The position numbers and the translations under genes were made by a program. Below are positions 39,132 to 52,100 of a stretch of DNA of 64,000 bases, in pieces. The notes under the pieces are model-generated. The model was not told the origin of the DNA. It did no database searches and saw only the letters and a list, made by a program, of their open reading frames with translations. Numbering within the stretch: the first letter of the stretch is position 1; each line of letters opens with the position of its first letter. The stretch spans positions 186,001 through 250,000 of the forward strand of contig CAWZYM010000191.1 in NCBI GenBank assembly GCA_963966185.1. Reading direction: 5' to 3'. The stretch comes from Rhabditoides inermis (Eukaryota > Nematoda > Chromadorea > Rhabditida > Rhabditidae).

Positions 39132-39166
39132 GATGACGTCATCAGTGCTTTGATCTAGCCGCCCTC
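39132..39166 (+). repeat. Internal direct repeat of the transposon, copy 2
   Basis: GATGACGTCAT, spacer CAGTGC, TTTGATCTAGCCGCC and CTC. It keeps the TGACGTCA palindrome (39,134-39,141) and the GATCTAGCCGCC box of copy 1, while the spacer has changed. Both copies are followed within a few dozen bases by GTGAG. Confidence 0.75.
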
Positions 39167-39334
39167 TGTCGCACTTTCCCTATGTGAGCGCGCGCTCTGA
39201 GGCGCGGCGCCGTGCGAAATTAGAGCGCAATGTGAACGATGAATCCTATGAACATTATATATTTTTGAAATCAGGTTGAAATGAACTACATTGATGAACT
39301 TATTGCTATACCATATCCAAATATTTGAAAATCT

Positions 39335-39348
39335 CATTGTGGTCCCTA
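39335..39348 (-). repeat. Right terminal inverted repeat
   Basis: CATTGTGGTCCCTA, the inverted partner of the left end. Its outermost bases read TAGGG on the minus strand. Confidence 0.75.
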
Positions 39349-39357
39349 CACTGTGGC
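39349..39357. repeat. Right target-site duplication
   Basis: CACTGTGGC directly right of the element, after which the monomer resumes with TTCCCAGTTCTG. Removing the element and one copy restores a monomer matching 38,004-38,012 and its surroundings. Confidence 0.85.
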
Positions 39358-41700
39358 TTCCCAGTTCTGCTAATTATGGCATTTATGCAAAACTATTTTC
39401 TTCCAGATGTGTTCGAATCGTGATCGAACTAGATCAGAGAATTAACAGAATAAGGAGGAATCACTGCGTCAGTTCCACTCTAGAAAACGTAGAAAAGCTG
39501 TCCGGACACTGTGGCTTCCCAGTTCTGCTAATTATGGCATTTATGCAAAACTATTTTCTTCCAGATGTGTTCGAATCGTGATCGAACTAGATCAGAGAAA
39601 TAACAGAATAAGGAGGATTCACTGTGTCAGTTTCACTGTAGAGAGCGTAGAGAAGCTGTCCGGAAACTGTGACTTCCCAGTTCTGCTAATTATGACATTT
39701 ATGCAAAACTATTTTCTTCCAAATGTGTTCGAATCGTGATCGAATTAGATCAGAGAATTAACAGAATAAGGAGGAATCACTGTGTCAGTTCCACTCTAGA
39801 GAGCGTAGAGAAGCAGTCCGGGAGTTGTGACTTCCCAGTTCTGCTAATTATGGCATTTATGCAAAACTTTTTTCTTCCAGATGTGTTCGAATCGTGATCG
39901 AACTAAATCAGAGAATTAACAGAACAAGAAGGAATCACTGTGTCAGTTTCACTCTAGAAAGCGTAGAAAAGCTGTCCGGACACTGTGGCTTCCCAGTTCT
40001 GCTAACTATGGCATTTATGCAAAACTATTTTCTTCCAGATGTGTTCGAATTGTGATCGAACTAGATCAGAGAATTAACAGAACAAGAAGGAATCACTGTG
40101 TCAGTTCCACTCTAGAAAGCGTAGAAAAGCTGTCCGGACACTGTGGCTTCCCAGTTCTGCTAACTATGGCATTTATGCAAAACTATTTTCTTCCAGATGT
40201 GTTCGAATTGTGATCGAACTAGATCAGAGAATTAACAGAAAAAGAAAGAATCACTGTGTCAGTGTCAGTTCCACTCTAGAGAGCGTAAAAAAACTGTCCG
40301 GAAGTTGTGACTTCCCAGTTCTGCTAATTATGACATTTATGCAACACTATTTTCTTCCAGATGTGTTCGAATCGTGATCGAACTAGATCAGAGAATTAAC
40401 AGAAAAAGGAGGAATCACTGTGTCAAATCCACTCTAGAGAGCGTAGTGAAGCAGTCCGGAAGTTGTGACTTCCCAGTTCTGCTAATTATGACATTTATGC
40501 AACACTATTTTCTTCCAGATGTGTTCGAATCGTGATCGAACTAGATCAGAGAATTAACAGAAAAAGGAGGAATCACTGCGTCAGTTCCACTCTAGAAAAC
40601 GTAGAAAAGCTGTCCGGACACTGTGGCTTCCCAGTTCTGCTAATTATGGCATTTATGCAAAACTATTTTCTTCCAGATGTGTTCGAATCGTGATCGAACT
40701 AGATCAGAGAAATAACAGAATAAGGAGGATTCACTGTGTCAGTTTCACTGTAGAGAGCGTAGAGAAGCTGTCCGGAAACTGTGACTTCCCAGTTCTGCTA
40801 ATTATGACATTTATGCAAAACTATTTTCTTCCAAATGTGTTCGAATCGTGATCGAATTAGATCAGAGAATTAACAGAATAAGGAGGAATCACTGTGTCAG
40901 TTCCACTCTAGAGAGCGTAGAGAAGCAGTCCGGGAGTTGTGACTTCCCAGTTCTGCTAATTATGGCATTTATGCAAAACTTTTTTCTTCCAGATGTGTTC
41001 GAATCGTGATCGAACTAAATCAGAGAATTAACAGAACAAGAAGGAATCACTGTGTCAGTTTCACTCTAGAAAGCGTAGAAAAGCTGTCCGGACACTGTGG
41101 CTTCCCAGTTCTGCTAACTATGGCATTTATGCAAAACTATTTTCTTCCAGATGTGTTCGAATTGTGATCGAACTAGATCAGAGAATTAACAGAACAAGAA
41201 GGAATCACTGTGTCAGTTCCACTCTAGAAAGCGTAGAAAAGCTGTCCGGACACTGTGGCTTCCCAGTTCTGCTAACTATGGCATTTATGCAAAACTATTT
41301 TCTTCCAGATGTGTTCGAATTGTGATCGAACTAGATCAGAGAATTAACAGAAAAAGAAAGAATCACTGTGTCAGTGTCAGTTCCACTCTAGAGAGCGTAA
41401 AAAAACTGTCCGGAAGTTGTGACTTCCCAGTTCTGCTAATTATGACATTTATGCAACACTATTTTCTTCCAGATGTGTTCGAATCGTGATCGAACTAGAT
41501 CAGAGAATTAACAGAAAAAGGAGGAATCACTGTGTCAAATCCACTCTAGAGAGCGTAGTGAAGCAGTCCGGAAGTTGTGACTTCCCAGTTCTGCTAATTA
41601 TGACATTTATGCAACACTATTTTCTTCCAGATGTGTTCGAATCGTGATCGAACTAGATCAGAGAATTAACAGAAAAAGGAGGAATCACTGTGTCAGTTCC
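39358..41700 (+). repeat. End of 790-bp copy 3 and a 1,112-bp tandem duplication
   Basis: After the transposon the third 790-bp copy continues. About 39,461-40,572 is followed by a near-identical 40,573-41,684; the shift of 1,112 bp is 7 x 158 + 6. The 6 extra bases are a TGTCAG duplication (CACTGTGTCAGTGTCAG) found near 40,255 and 41,367. Other shared markers are CTAAATCAG, GAACAAGAAGG, GCTAACTATGG, GCAACACTA and GTAGTGAAGC. The second copy ends in CACTGTGTCAG where the first starts with CACTGCGTCAG. Confidence 0.85.
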
Positions 41701-44700
41701 ACTCTAGAAAGCGTAGAAAAGCTGTCCGGAAACTGTGGCTTCCCAGTTCTGATAATTATGGCATTTATGCAAAACTATTTTTTTCACGATGTGTTCGAAT
41801 CGTGATCGAACTCGATCAGAGAATTAACAGAATAAGGAAGAATCATTGTGTCAGTTCCACTCTAGAGAGCGTAGAAAAGCTGTCCGGGAGTTGTGACTTC
41901 CCAGTTCTGCTAATTATGACATTTATGCAAAACTATTTTCTTCCAGATAAGTTCGAATCGTGATCGAACTAGATGAAAGAAATAACAGAATAAGAAGGAA
42001 TCACTGTGTCAGTTCCACTCTAGAAAGCGTAGAGAAGCAGTCCGGGAGTTGTGACTTCCCAGTTCTGCTAACTAGGACATTTATGCAAAACTATATCCTT
42101 CCAGATGTGTTCGAATCGTGATCGAACTAGATCAGAGAATTAACAGAACAAGAAGGAATCACTGTGTCAGTTTCACTTTAGAGAGCGTAGAAAAGCTGTC
42201 CGGAAACTGTGACTTCCCAGTTCTGCTAATTTTGGCATTTATGCAAAAGTATTTTCTTCCAAATGTGTTCGAATCGTGATCGAACTAGATCAGAGAAATA
42301 ACAGAATAAGGAGGAATCACTGTGTCAGTTCCACTCTAGAAAGCGTAGAGAAGCAGTCCGGGAGTTGTGACTTCCCAGTTCTGCTAATTATGGCATTTAT
42401 GCAAAACTATTTTCTTCCAAATGTGTTCGAATCGTGATCGAACTAGATAAGAGAAATTACAGAATAAGGAGGAATCACTGTGTCAGTTCCATTCTAGAAA
42501 GCGTAGAGAAGCAGTCCGGGAGATGTGACTTCCCAGTTCTGCTAATTATGACATTTATGCAAAACTATTTTCTTCCAGACGTGTTCGAATCGTGATCGAA
42601 CTAAATCAGAGAATTCACAGAATAAGGAGGAATCACTGTGTCAGTTTCACTCTAGAGAGCGTAGAGAAGCAGTCCGGGAGTTGTAACTTCGCAGTTCTGC
42701 TAATTATGACATTTATGCAAAACCATATCCTTCCAGATGAGTTCGAATGGTGATCGAACTCGATCAGAGAATTAACAGAAAAAGAAGGTGTGTCAGTTCC
42801 ACTCTAGAGAGCGTAGAGAAGCTGTTCGGGAGTTGTGATTTCCCAGTTCTGCTAATTATGGCATTTATGCAAAACTATTTTCTTCCAGATGTGTTCGAAT
42901 CGTGATCGAACTAGATCAGAGAATGAACAGAATAAGAAGGAATCACTGTTTCAGTCCCACTCTCGAAAACGTAGAAAAGCTGTCCGGAAACTGTGACTTC
43001 CCAGTTCTGCTAATTATGGCATTTATGCAAAACTATTTTCTTCACGATGTGTTCGAGACGTGATCGAACTAGATCAGAGAATTAACAGAATAAGGAGGAA
43101 TCACTGTGTCAGTTCCACTCTAGAGAGCGTAGAGAAGCAGTCCGGGAGTTGTGACTTCCCAGTTCTGCTAATTATGGCGCTTATGCAAAACTATTTCCTT
43201 CCAAATGTGTTCGAATCGTGATCGAACTATGTAGATCAGAGAATTAACAGAATAAGGAGGAATCACTGTGTCAGTTCCACTCTAGAGAGCGTAGAGAAGC
43301 AGTCCGGGAGTTGTGACTTCCCAGTTCTGCTAATTATGGCATTTATGCAAAACTATTTTCTTACAGATGTGTTCGAATCGTGATCGAACTAGATCAGAGA
43401 ATTAACAGAATGAGAAGGAATCACTGTGTCAGTTCCACTCTAGAGAGCGTAGAGAAGCAGTCCGGGAGTTGTGACTTCCCAGTTCTGCTAATTATGACAT
43501 TTATGCAAAACTTTTTTCTTCCAGATGTGTTCGAATCGTGATCGAACTAGATCAGAGAATTTACAGAATAAGGAGGAATCACTGTGTCAGTTCCACTGTA
43601 GAGAGCGTAGAGAAGCAGTCCGGGAGTTGTGACTTCCCAGTTCTGCTAATTTTGACATTTATGCAAAACTTTTTCTTCCAGATGAGTTCGAATCGTGATC
43701 GAACTCGATCAGAGAATTAACAGAATAAGGAGGAATCACTGTGTCAATTCCACTCTAGAGAGCGTAGAAAAGCTGTCCGGAAACTGTGACTTCCCAGTTC
43801 TGCTAATTATGGCATTTATGCAAAACTATTTTTTTCACGATGTGTTCGAATCGTGATCGAACTCGATCAGAGAATTAACAGAATAAGGAAGAATCATTGT
43901 GTCAGTTCCACTCTAGAGAGCGTAGAAAAGCTGTCCGGGAGTTGTGACTTCCCAGTTCTGCTAATTATGACATTTATGCAAAACTATTTTCTTCCAGATA
44001 AGTTCGAATCGTGATCGAACTAGATGAAAGAAATAACAGAATAAGAAGGAATCACTGTGTCAGTTCCACTCTAGAAAGCGTAGAGAAGCAGTCCGGGAGT
44101 TGTGACTTCCCAGTTCTGCTAACTAGGACATTTATGCAAAACTATATCCTTCCAGATGTGTTCGAATCGTGATCGAACTAGATCAGAGAATTAACAGAAC
44201 AAGAAGGAATCACTGTGTCAGTTTCACTTTAGAGAGCGTAGAAAAGCTGTCCGGAAACTGTGACTTCCCAGTTCTGCTAATTTTGGCATTTATGCAAAAG
44301 TATTTTCTTCCAAATGTGTTCGAATCGTGATCGAACTCGATCAGAGAATTAACAGAATAAGGAAGAATCATTGTGTCAGTTCCACTCTAGAGAGCGTAGA
44401 AAAGCTGTCCGGAAGTTGTGACTTCCCAGTTCTGCTAATTATGGCATTTATGCAAAACTATTTTCTTCAAGATGTGTTCGAATCGTGATCGAACTAGATC
44501 AGAGAATTAACAGAAAAAGGAGGAATCACTGTGTCAGTTTCACTGTAGAGAGCGTAGAAAAGCAGTCCGGACACTGTGGCTTCCCAGTTCTGCTAATTAT
44601 GGCATTTATGCAAAACTATTTTCTTCCAGATGTGTTCGAATCGTGATCGAACTAGATCAGAGAATTAACAGAATAAGGAGGAATCACTGCGTCAGTTCCA

Positions 44701-46180
44701 CTCTAGAAAACGTAGAAAAGCTGTCCGGACACTGTGGCTTCCCAGTTCTGCTAATTATGGCATTTATGCAAAACTATTTTCTTCCAGATGTGTTCGAATC
44801 GTGATCGAACTAGATCAGAGAAATAACAGAATAAGGAGGATTCACTGTGTCAGTTTCACTGTAGAGAGCGTAGAGAAGCTGTCCGGAAACTGTGACTTCC
44901 CAGTTCTGCTAATTATGACATTTATGCAAAACTATTTTCTTCCAAATGTGTTCGAATCGTGATCGAATTAGATCAGAGAATTAACAGAATAAGGAGGAAT
45001 CACTGTGTCAGTTCCACTCTAGAGAGCGTAGAGAAGCAGTCCGGACACTGTGGCTTCCCAGTTCTGCTAACTATGGCATTTATGCAAAACTATTTTCTTC
45101 CAGATGTGTTCGAATTGTGATCGAACTAGATCAGAGAATTAACAGAACAAGAAGGAATCACTGTGTCAGTTCCACTCTAGAAAGCGTAGAAAAGCTGTCC
45201 GGACACTGTGGCTTCCCAGTTCTGCTAACTATGGCATTTATGCAAAACTATTTTCTTCCAGATGTGTTCGAATTGTGATCGAACTAGATCAGAGAATTAA
45301 CAGAAAAAGAAAGAATCACTGTGTCAGTGTCAGTTCCACTCTAGAGAGCGTAAAAAAACTGTCCGGAAGTTGTGACTTCCCAGTTCTGCTAATTATGACA
45401 TTTATGCAACACTATTTTCTTCCAGATGTGTTCGAATCGTGATCGAACTAGATCAGAGAAATAACAGAATAAGGAGGAATCACTGTGTCAGTTCCACTCT
45501 AGAGAGCGTAGTGAAGCAGTCCGGAAGTTGTGACTTCCCAGTTCTGCTAATTATGACATTTATGCAACACTATTTTCTTCCAGATGTGTTCGAATCGTGA
45601 TCGAACTAGATCAGAGAATTAACAGAAAAAGGAGGAATCACTGTGTCAGTTCCACTCTAGAGAGCGTAGTGAAGCAGTCCGGAAGTTGTGACTTCCCAGT
45701 TCTGCTAATTATGACATTTATGCAACACTATTTTCTTCCAGATGTGTTCGAATCGTGATCGAACTAGATCAGAGAATTAACAGAAAAAGGAGGAATCACT
45801 GTGTCAGTTCCACTCTAGAAAGCGTAGAAAAGCTGTCCGGAAACTGTGGCTTCCCAGTTCTGATAATTATGGCATTTATGCAAAACTATTTTTTTCACGA
45901 TGTGTTCGAATCGTGATCGAACTCGATCAGAGAATTAACAGAATAAGGAAGAATCATTGTGTCAGTTCCACTCTAGAGAGCGTAGAAAAGCTGTCCGGGA
46001 GTTGTGACTTCCCAGTTCTGCTAATTATGATATTTATGCAAAACTATTTTCTTCCAGATAAGTTCGAATCGTGATCGAACTAGATGAAAGAAATAACAGA
46101 ATAAGAAGGAATCACTGTGTCAGTTCCACTCTAGAAAGCGTAGAGAAGCAGTCCGGGAGTTGTGACTTCCCAGTTCTGCT
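41700..46180 (+). repeat. Diverged monomers in blocks repeated at about 2,051, 3,953 and 4,111 bp
   Basis: A block with AGGAAGAATCATTG, AGATGAAAGAAATAAC, AACTAGGACATTT with TATATCCTTCC, and CTAATTTTGGCATT with AAAAGTATTTT begins near 41,820, 43,870 and 45,930; AACTAGGACA is at 42,070, 44,121 and 46,181. A larger copy relation with shift 4,111 links 40,573-40,928 to 44,684-45,039 and 41,700-43,300 to 45,810-47,400; between and after these it drops to 3,953 where single monomers were lost. Near 44,466-44,683 the sequence matches the monomers around the transposon site, without the transposon. Confidence 0.78.
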
Positions 46181-49100
46181 AACTAGGACATTTATGCAAA
46201 ACTATATCCTTCCAGATGTGTTCGAATCGTGATCGAACTAGATCAGAGAATTAACAGAACAAGAAGGAATCACTGTGTCAGTTTCACTTTAGAGAGCGTA
46301 GAAAAGCTGTCCGGAAACTGTGACTTCCCAGTTCTGCTAATTTTGGCATTTATGCAAAAGTATTTTCTTCCAAATGTGTTCGAATCGTGATCGAACTAGA
46401 TCAGAGAAATAACAGAATAAGGAGGAATCACTGTGTCAGTTCCACTCTAGAAAACGTAGAGAAGCAGTCCGGGAGTTGTGACTTCCCAGTTCTGCTAATT
46501 ATGGCATTTATGCAAAACTATTTTCTTCCAAATGTGTTCGAATCGTGATCGAACTAGATAAGAGAAATTACAGAATAAGAAAAAATCACTGTGTCAGTTC
46601 CATTCTAGAAAGCGTAGAGAAGCAGTCCGGGAGATGTGACTTCCCAGTTCTGCTAATTATGACATTTATGCAAAACTATTTTCTTCCAGACGTGTTCGAA
46701 TCGTGATCGAACTAAATCAGAGAATTCACAGAATAAGGAGGAATCACTGTGTCAGTTTCACTCTAGAGAGCGTAGAGAAGCAGTCCGGGAGTTGTAACTT
46801 CGCAGTTCTGCTAATTATGACATTTATGCAAAACCATATCCTTCCAGATGAGTTCGAATGGTGATCGAACTCGATCAGAGAATTAACAGAAAAAGAAGGT
46901 GTGTCAGTTCCACTCTAGAGAGCGTAGAGAAGCTGTTCGGGAGTTGTGATTTCCCAGTTCTGCTAATTATGGCATTTATGCAAAACTATTTTCTTCCAGA
47001 TGTGTTCGAATCGTGATCGAACTAGATCAGAGAATGAACAGAATAAGAAGGAATCACTGTTTCAGTCCCACTCTCGAAAACGTAGAAAAGCTGTCCGGAA
47101 ACTGTGACTTCCCAGTTCTGCTAATTATGGCATTTATGCAAAACTATTTTCTTCACGATGTGTTCGAGACGTGATCGAACTAGATCAGAGAATTAACAGA
47201 ATAAGGAGGAATCACTGTGTCAGTTCCACTCTAGAGAGCGTAGAGAAGCAGTCCGGGAGTTGTGACTTCCCAGTTCTGCTAATTATGGCGTTTATGCAAA
47301 ACTATTTCCTTCCAAATGTGTTCGAATCGTGATCGAACTATGTAGATCAGAGAATTAACAGAATAAGGAGGAATCACTGTGTCAGTTCCACTCTAGAGAG
47401 CGTAGAGAAGCAGTCCGGGAGTTGTGACTTCCCAGTTCTGCTAATTATGACATTTATGCAAAACTTTTTTCTTCCAGATGTGTTCGAATCGTGATCGAAC
47501 TAGATCAGAGAATTTACAGAATAAGGAGGAATCACTGTGTCAGTTCCACTGTAGAGAGCGTAGAGAAGCAGTCCGGGAGTTGTGACTTCCCAGTTCTGCT
47601 AATTTTGACATTTATGCAAAACTTTTTCTTCCAGATGAGTTCGAATCGTGATCGAACTCGATCAGAGAATTAACAGAATAAGGAGGAATCACTGTGTCAA
47701 TTCCACTCTAGAGAGCGTAGAAAAGCTGTCCGGAAACTGTGACTTCCCAGTTCTGCTAATTATGGCATTTATGCAAAACTATTTTTTTCACGATGTGTTC
47801 GAATCGTGATCGAACTCGATCAGAGAATTAACAGAATAAGGAGGAATCACTGTGTCAATTCCACTCTAGAGAGCGTAGAAAAGCTGTCCGGAAACTGTGA
47901 CTTCCCAGTTCTGCTAATTATGGCATTTATGCAAAACTATTTTTTTCACGATGTGTTCGAATCGTGATCGAACTCGATCAGAGAATTAACAGAATAAGGA
48001 GGAATCACTGTGTCAATTCCACTCTAGAGAGCGTAGGAAAGCTGTCCGGGAGTTGTGACTTCCCAGTTCTGCTAATTATGGCATTTATGCAAAACTATTT
48101 TTTTCACGATGTGTTCGAATCGTGATCGAACTCGATCAGAGAATTAACAGAATAAGGAGGAATCACTGTGTCAATTCCACTCTAGAGAGCGTAGAAAAGC
48201 TGTCCGGAAACTGTGACTTCCCAGTTCTGCTAATTATGGCATTTATGCAAAACTATTTTTTTCACGATGTGTTCGAATCGTGATCGAACTCGATCAGAGA
48301 ATTAACAGAATAAGGAGGAATCACTGTGTCAATTCCACTCTAGAGAGCGTAGGAAAGCTGTCCGGGAGTTGTGACTTCCCAGTTCTGCTAATTATGACAT
48401 TTATGCAAAACTATTTTCTTCCAGATAAGTTCGAATCGTGATCGAACTAGATGAAAGAAATAACAGAATAAGAAGGAATCACTGTGTCAGTTCCACTCTA
48501 GAGAGCGTAGAGAAGCAGTCTGGGAGTTGTGACTTCCCAGTTCTGCTAATTATGGCATTTATGCAAAAATATTTTCTTCCAGATGTGTTCGAATCGTGAT
48601 CGAACTAGATCAGAGAAATAACAGAATGAGGAGAAGTCACTGTGTCAGTTCCACTCTAGAGAGCGTAGAGAAGCAGTGCGGGAGTTGTGACTTCCCAGTT
48701 CTGCTAATTATGGCATTTATGCAAAAATATTTTCTTCCAGATGAGTTCGAATCGTGATCAAACTAGATCAGAGAAATAACATAATAAGGAGGAATCACTG
48801 TGTCAGTTTCACTCTAGAGAGCGTAGAGAAGCAGTCCGGGAGTTGTGACTTCCCAGTTCTGCTAATTATGGCATTTATGCAAAAATATTTTCTTCCAGAT
48901 GTGTTCGAATCGTGATCGAACTAGATCAGAGAAATAACAGAACAAGGAGGAATCACTGTGTCAGTTCCACTCTAGAGAGCGTAGAGAAGCGGTCCGGGAG
49001 TTGTGACTTCCCAGTTCTGCTAATTATGGCATTTATGCAAAACTATTTTCTTCCAGATGTGTTCGAATCGTGATCGAACTAGATCAGAGAAATAACAGAA

Positions 49101-52100
49101 TGAGGAGGAATCACTGTGTCAGTTCCACTCTAGAGAGCGTAGAGAAGCAGTCCGGATGTTGTGACTTCCCAGTTCTAGTAATTATGGCATTTATGCAAAA
49201 CTATTTTCTTCCAGATGTGTTCGAATCGTGATCGAACTAGATCAGAGAATTAACAGAATAAGGAGGAATCACTGTGTCAGTTCTACTCTAGAGAGCGTAG
49301 AGAAGCAGTGCGGAAGTTGTGACTTCTCAGTTCTGCTAATTATGGCATTTATGCAAAACTATTTTCTTCCAGATGTGTTCGAATCGTGATCGAACTAGAT
49401 CAGAGAAATAACAGAATAAGGAGGAATCACTGTGTCAGTTCCACTCTAGAGAGCGTAGAGAAGCAGTCCGGGAGTTGTGACTTCCCAGTTCTGCTAATTA
49501 TGGCATTTATGCAAAACTATTTTCTTCGAATCGTGATCGAACTAGATCAGAGAAATAACAGAATAAGGAGGAATCACTGTGTCAGTTCCACTCTAGAGAG
49601 CGTAGAGAAGCAGTCCGGGAGTTGTGACTTCCCAGTTCTGCTAATTATGGCATTTATGCAAAAATATTTTCTACCAGATGTGTTCGAATCGTGATCGAAC
49701 TAGATCAGAGAAATAACAGAATAAGGAGGAATCACTGTGTCAGTTTCACTCTAGAGAGCGTAGAGAAGCAGTCCGGGAGTTGTGACTTCCCAGTTCTGCT
49801 AATTATGGCATTTATGCAAAAATATTTTCTTCCAGATGTGTTCGAATCGTGATCGAACTAGATCAGAGAAATAACAGAATAAGGAGGAATCACTGTGTCA
49901 GTTCCACTCTAGAGAGCGTAGAGAAGCAGTCCGGGAGTTGTGACTTCCCAGTTCTGCTAATTATGGCATTTATGCAAAACTATTTTCTTCCAGATGTGTT
50001 CGAATCGTGATCGGACTAGATCAGAGAAATAACAGAATAAGGAGGAATCACTGTGTCAGTTCCACTCTAGAGAGCGTAGAGAAGCAGTCCGGTAGTTGTG
50101 ACTTCCCAGTTCTGCTAATTATGGCATTTATGCAAAACTAATTTCTTCCAAATGTGTTCGAATAGTGATCGAACTAGATCAGAGAAATAACATAATAAGG
50201 AGGAATCACTGTGTCAGTTTCACTCTAGAGAGCGTAGAGAAGCAGTCCGGGAGTTCTGCTAATTATGGCATTTATGCAAAAATATTTTCTTCCAGATGTG
50301 TTCGAATCGTGATCGAACTAGATCAGAGAAATAACAGAATGAGGAGAAATCACTGTGTCAGTTCCACTCTAGAGAGCGTAGAGAAGCAGTGCGGGAGTTG
50401 TGACTTCCCAGTTCTGCTAATTATGGCATTTATGCAAAAATATTTTCTTCCAGATGAGTTCGAATCGTGATCAAACTAGATCAGAGAAATAACATAATAA
50501 GGAGGAATCACTGTGTCAGTTTCACTCTAGAGAGCGTAGAGAAGCAGTCCGGGAGTTGCGACTTCCCAGTTCTGCTAATTATGGCATTTATGCAAAAATA
50601 TTTTCTTCCAGATGTGTTCGAATCGTGATCGAACTAGATCAGAGAAATAACAGAACAAGGAGGAATCACTGTGTCAGTTCCACTCTAGAGAGCGTAGAGA
50701 AGCGGTCCGGGAGTTGTGACTTCCCAGTTCTGCTAATTATGGCATTTATGCAAAAATATTTTCTTCCAGATGTGTTCGAATCGTGATCGAACTAGATCAG
50801 AGAAATAACAGAATAAGGAGGAATCACTGTGTCAGTTCCACTCTAGAGAGCGTAGAGAAGCAGTCCGGGAGTTGTGACTTCCCAGTTCTAGTAATTATGG
50901 CATTTATGCAAAAATATTTTCTTCCAGATGTGTTCGAATCGTGATCGAACTAGATCAGAGAAATAACAGAATAAGGAGGAATCACTATGTCAGTTTCACT
51001 CTAGAGAGCGTAGAGAAGCAGTCCGGGAGTTGTGACTTCTCAGTTCTGCTAATTATGGCATTTATGCAAAACTATTTTCTTCCAGATGTGTTCGAATCGT
51101 GATCGAACTAGATCAGAGAAATAACAGAATAAGGAGGAATCACTGTGTCAGTTCCACTCTAGAGAGCGTAGAGAAGCAGTCCGGGAGTTGTGACTTCCCA
51201 GTTCTGCTAATTATGGCATTTATGCAAAACTATTTTCTTCGAATCGTGATCGAACTAGATCAGAGAAATAACAGAATAAGGAGGAATCACTGTGTCAGTT
51301 CCACTCTAGAGAGCGTAGAGAAGCAGTCCGGGAGTTGTGACTTCCCAGTTCTGCTAATTATGGCATTTATGCAAAACTATTTTCTTCCAGATGTGTTCGA
51401 ATCGTGATCGAACTAGATCAGAGAAATAACAGAATAAGGAGGAATCACTGTGTCAGTTTCACTCTAGAGAGCGTAGAGAAGCAGTCCGGGAGTTGTGACT
51501 TCCCAGTTCTGGTAATTATGGCATTTATGCAAAACTATTTTCTTCCAGATGTGTTCGAATCGTGATCGAACTAGATAAGAGAATTAACAGAATAAGGAGG
51601 AATCACTGTGTCAGTTCTATTTTAGAGAGCGTAGAGAAACAGTGCGGAAGTTGTGACTTCCCAGTTCTGCTAATTATGGCATTTATGCAAAACTATTTTC
51701 TTCCAGATGTGTTCGAATCGTGATCGAACTAGATCAGAGAAATAACAGAATAAGGAGGAATCACTGTGTCAGTTCCATTCTAGAGAGCGTAGAGAAGCAG
51801 TCCGGGAGTTGTGACTTCCCAGTTCTGCTAATTATGGCATTTATGCAAAACTATTTTCTTCGAATCGTGATCGAACTAGATCAGAGAAATAACAGAATAA
51901 GGAGGAATCACTGTGTCAGTTTCACTCTAGAGAGCGTAGAAAAGCAGTCCGGGAGTTGTGACTTCCCAGTTCTGCTAATTATGGCATTTATGCAAAACTA
52001 TTTTCTTCCAGATGTGTTCGAATCGTGATCGAACTAGATCAGAGAAATAACAGAATAAGGAGGAATCACTGTGTCAGTTCCACTCTAGAGAGCGTAGAGA

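Larger units (their letters stand above)
38803..39348. mobile_element. Non-autonomous DNA transposon (MITE-like), 546 bp
   Basis: This is the only non-satellite DNA in the window. It starts TAGAAACCACAACG and ends CATTGTGGTCCCTA, whose reverse complement is TAGGGACCACAATG: imperfect terminal inverted repeats of 14 bp with three mismatches. It is flanked by a perfect 9-bp direct repeat CACTGTGGC. No transposase frame is present; the longest frame (60 codons, minus strand, 39,155-39,337) shows nothing recognisable. Inside is a diverged direct repeat of about 35 bp with TGACGTCA and GATCTAGCCGCC, and a GC-rich patch at 39,184-39,216. A 9-bp duplication suits Mutator-like elements; the TAG start recalls hAT elements, which make 8-bp duplications. 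The superfamily is unresolved. Confidence 0.85.

Noticed and set aside
39155..39337. 60-codon minus-strand frame in the transposon
   Set aside because: It is short, has no recognisable motif, overlaps one end of the inverted-repeat element and its GC-rich patch, and is what chance would give in about 550 bp.
38803..39348. SINE or other retroelement
   Set aside because: There is no poly(A) or simple-repeat tail and no clear pol III promoter boxes. The ends are inverted repeats with a short fixed-length target duplication, as in DNA transposons.
38803..39348. Firm assignment to hAT or Mutator-like elements
   Set aside because: The TAG start suits hAT but an 8-bp duplication would leave asymmetrical ends; 9 bp suits Mutator-like elements but the ends are short and not distinctive. 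Without relatives the family cannot be fixed.
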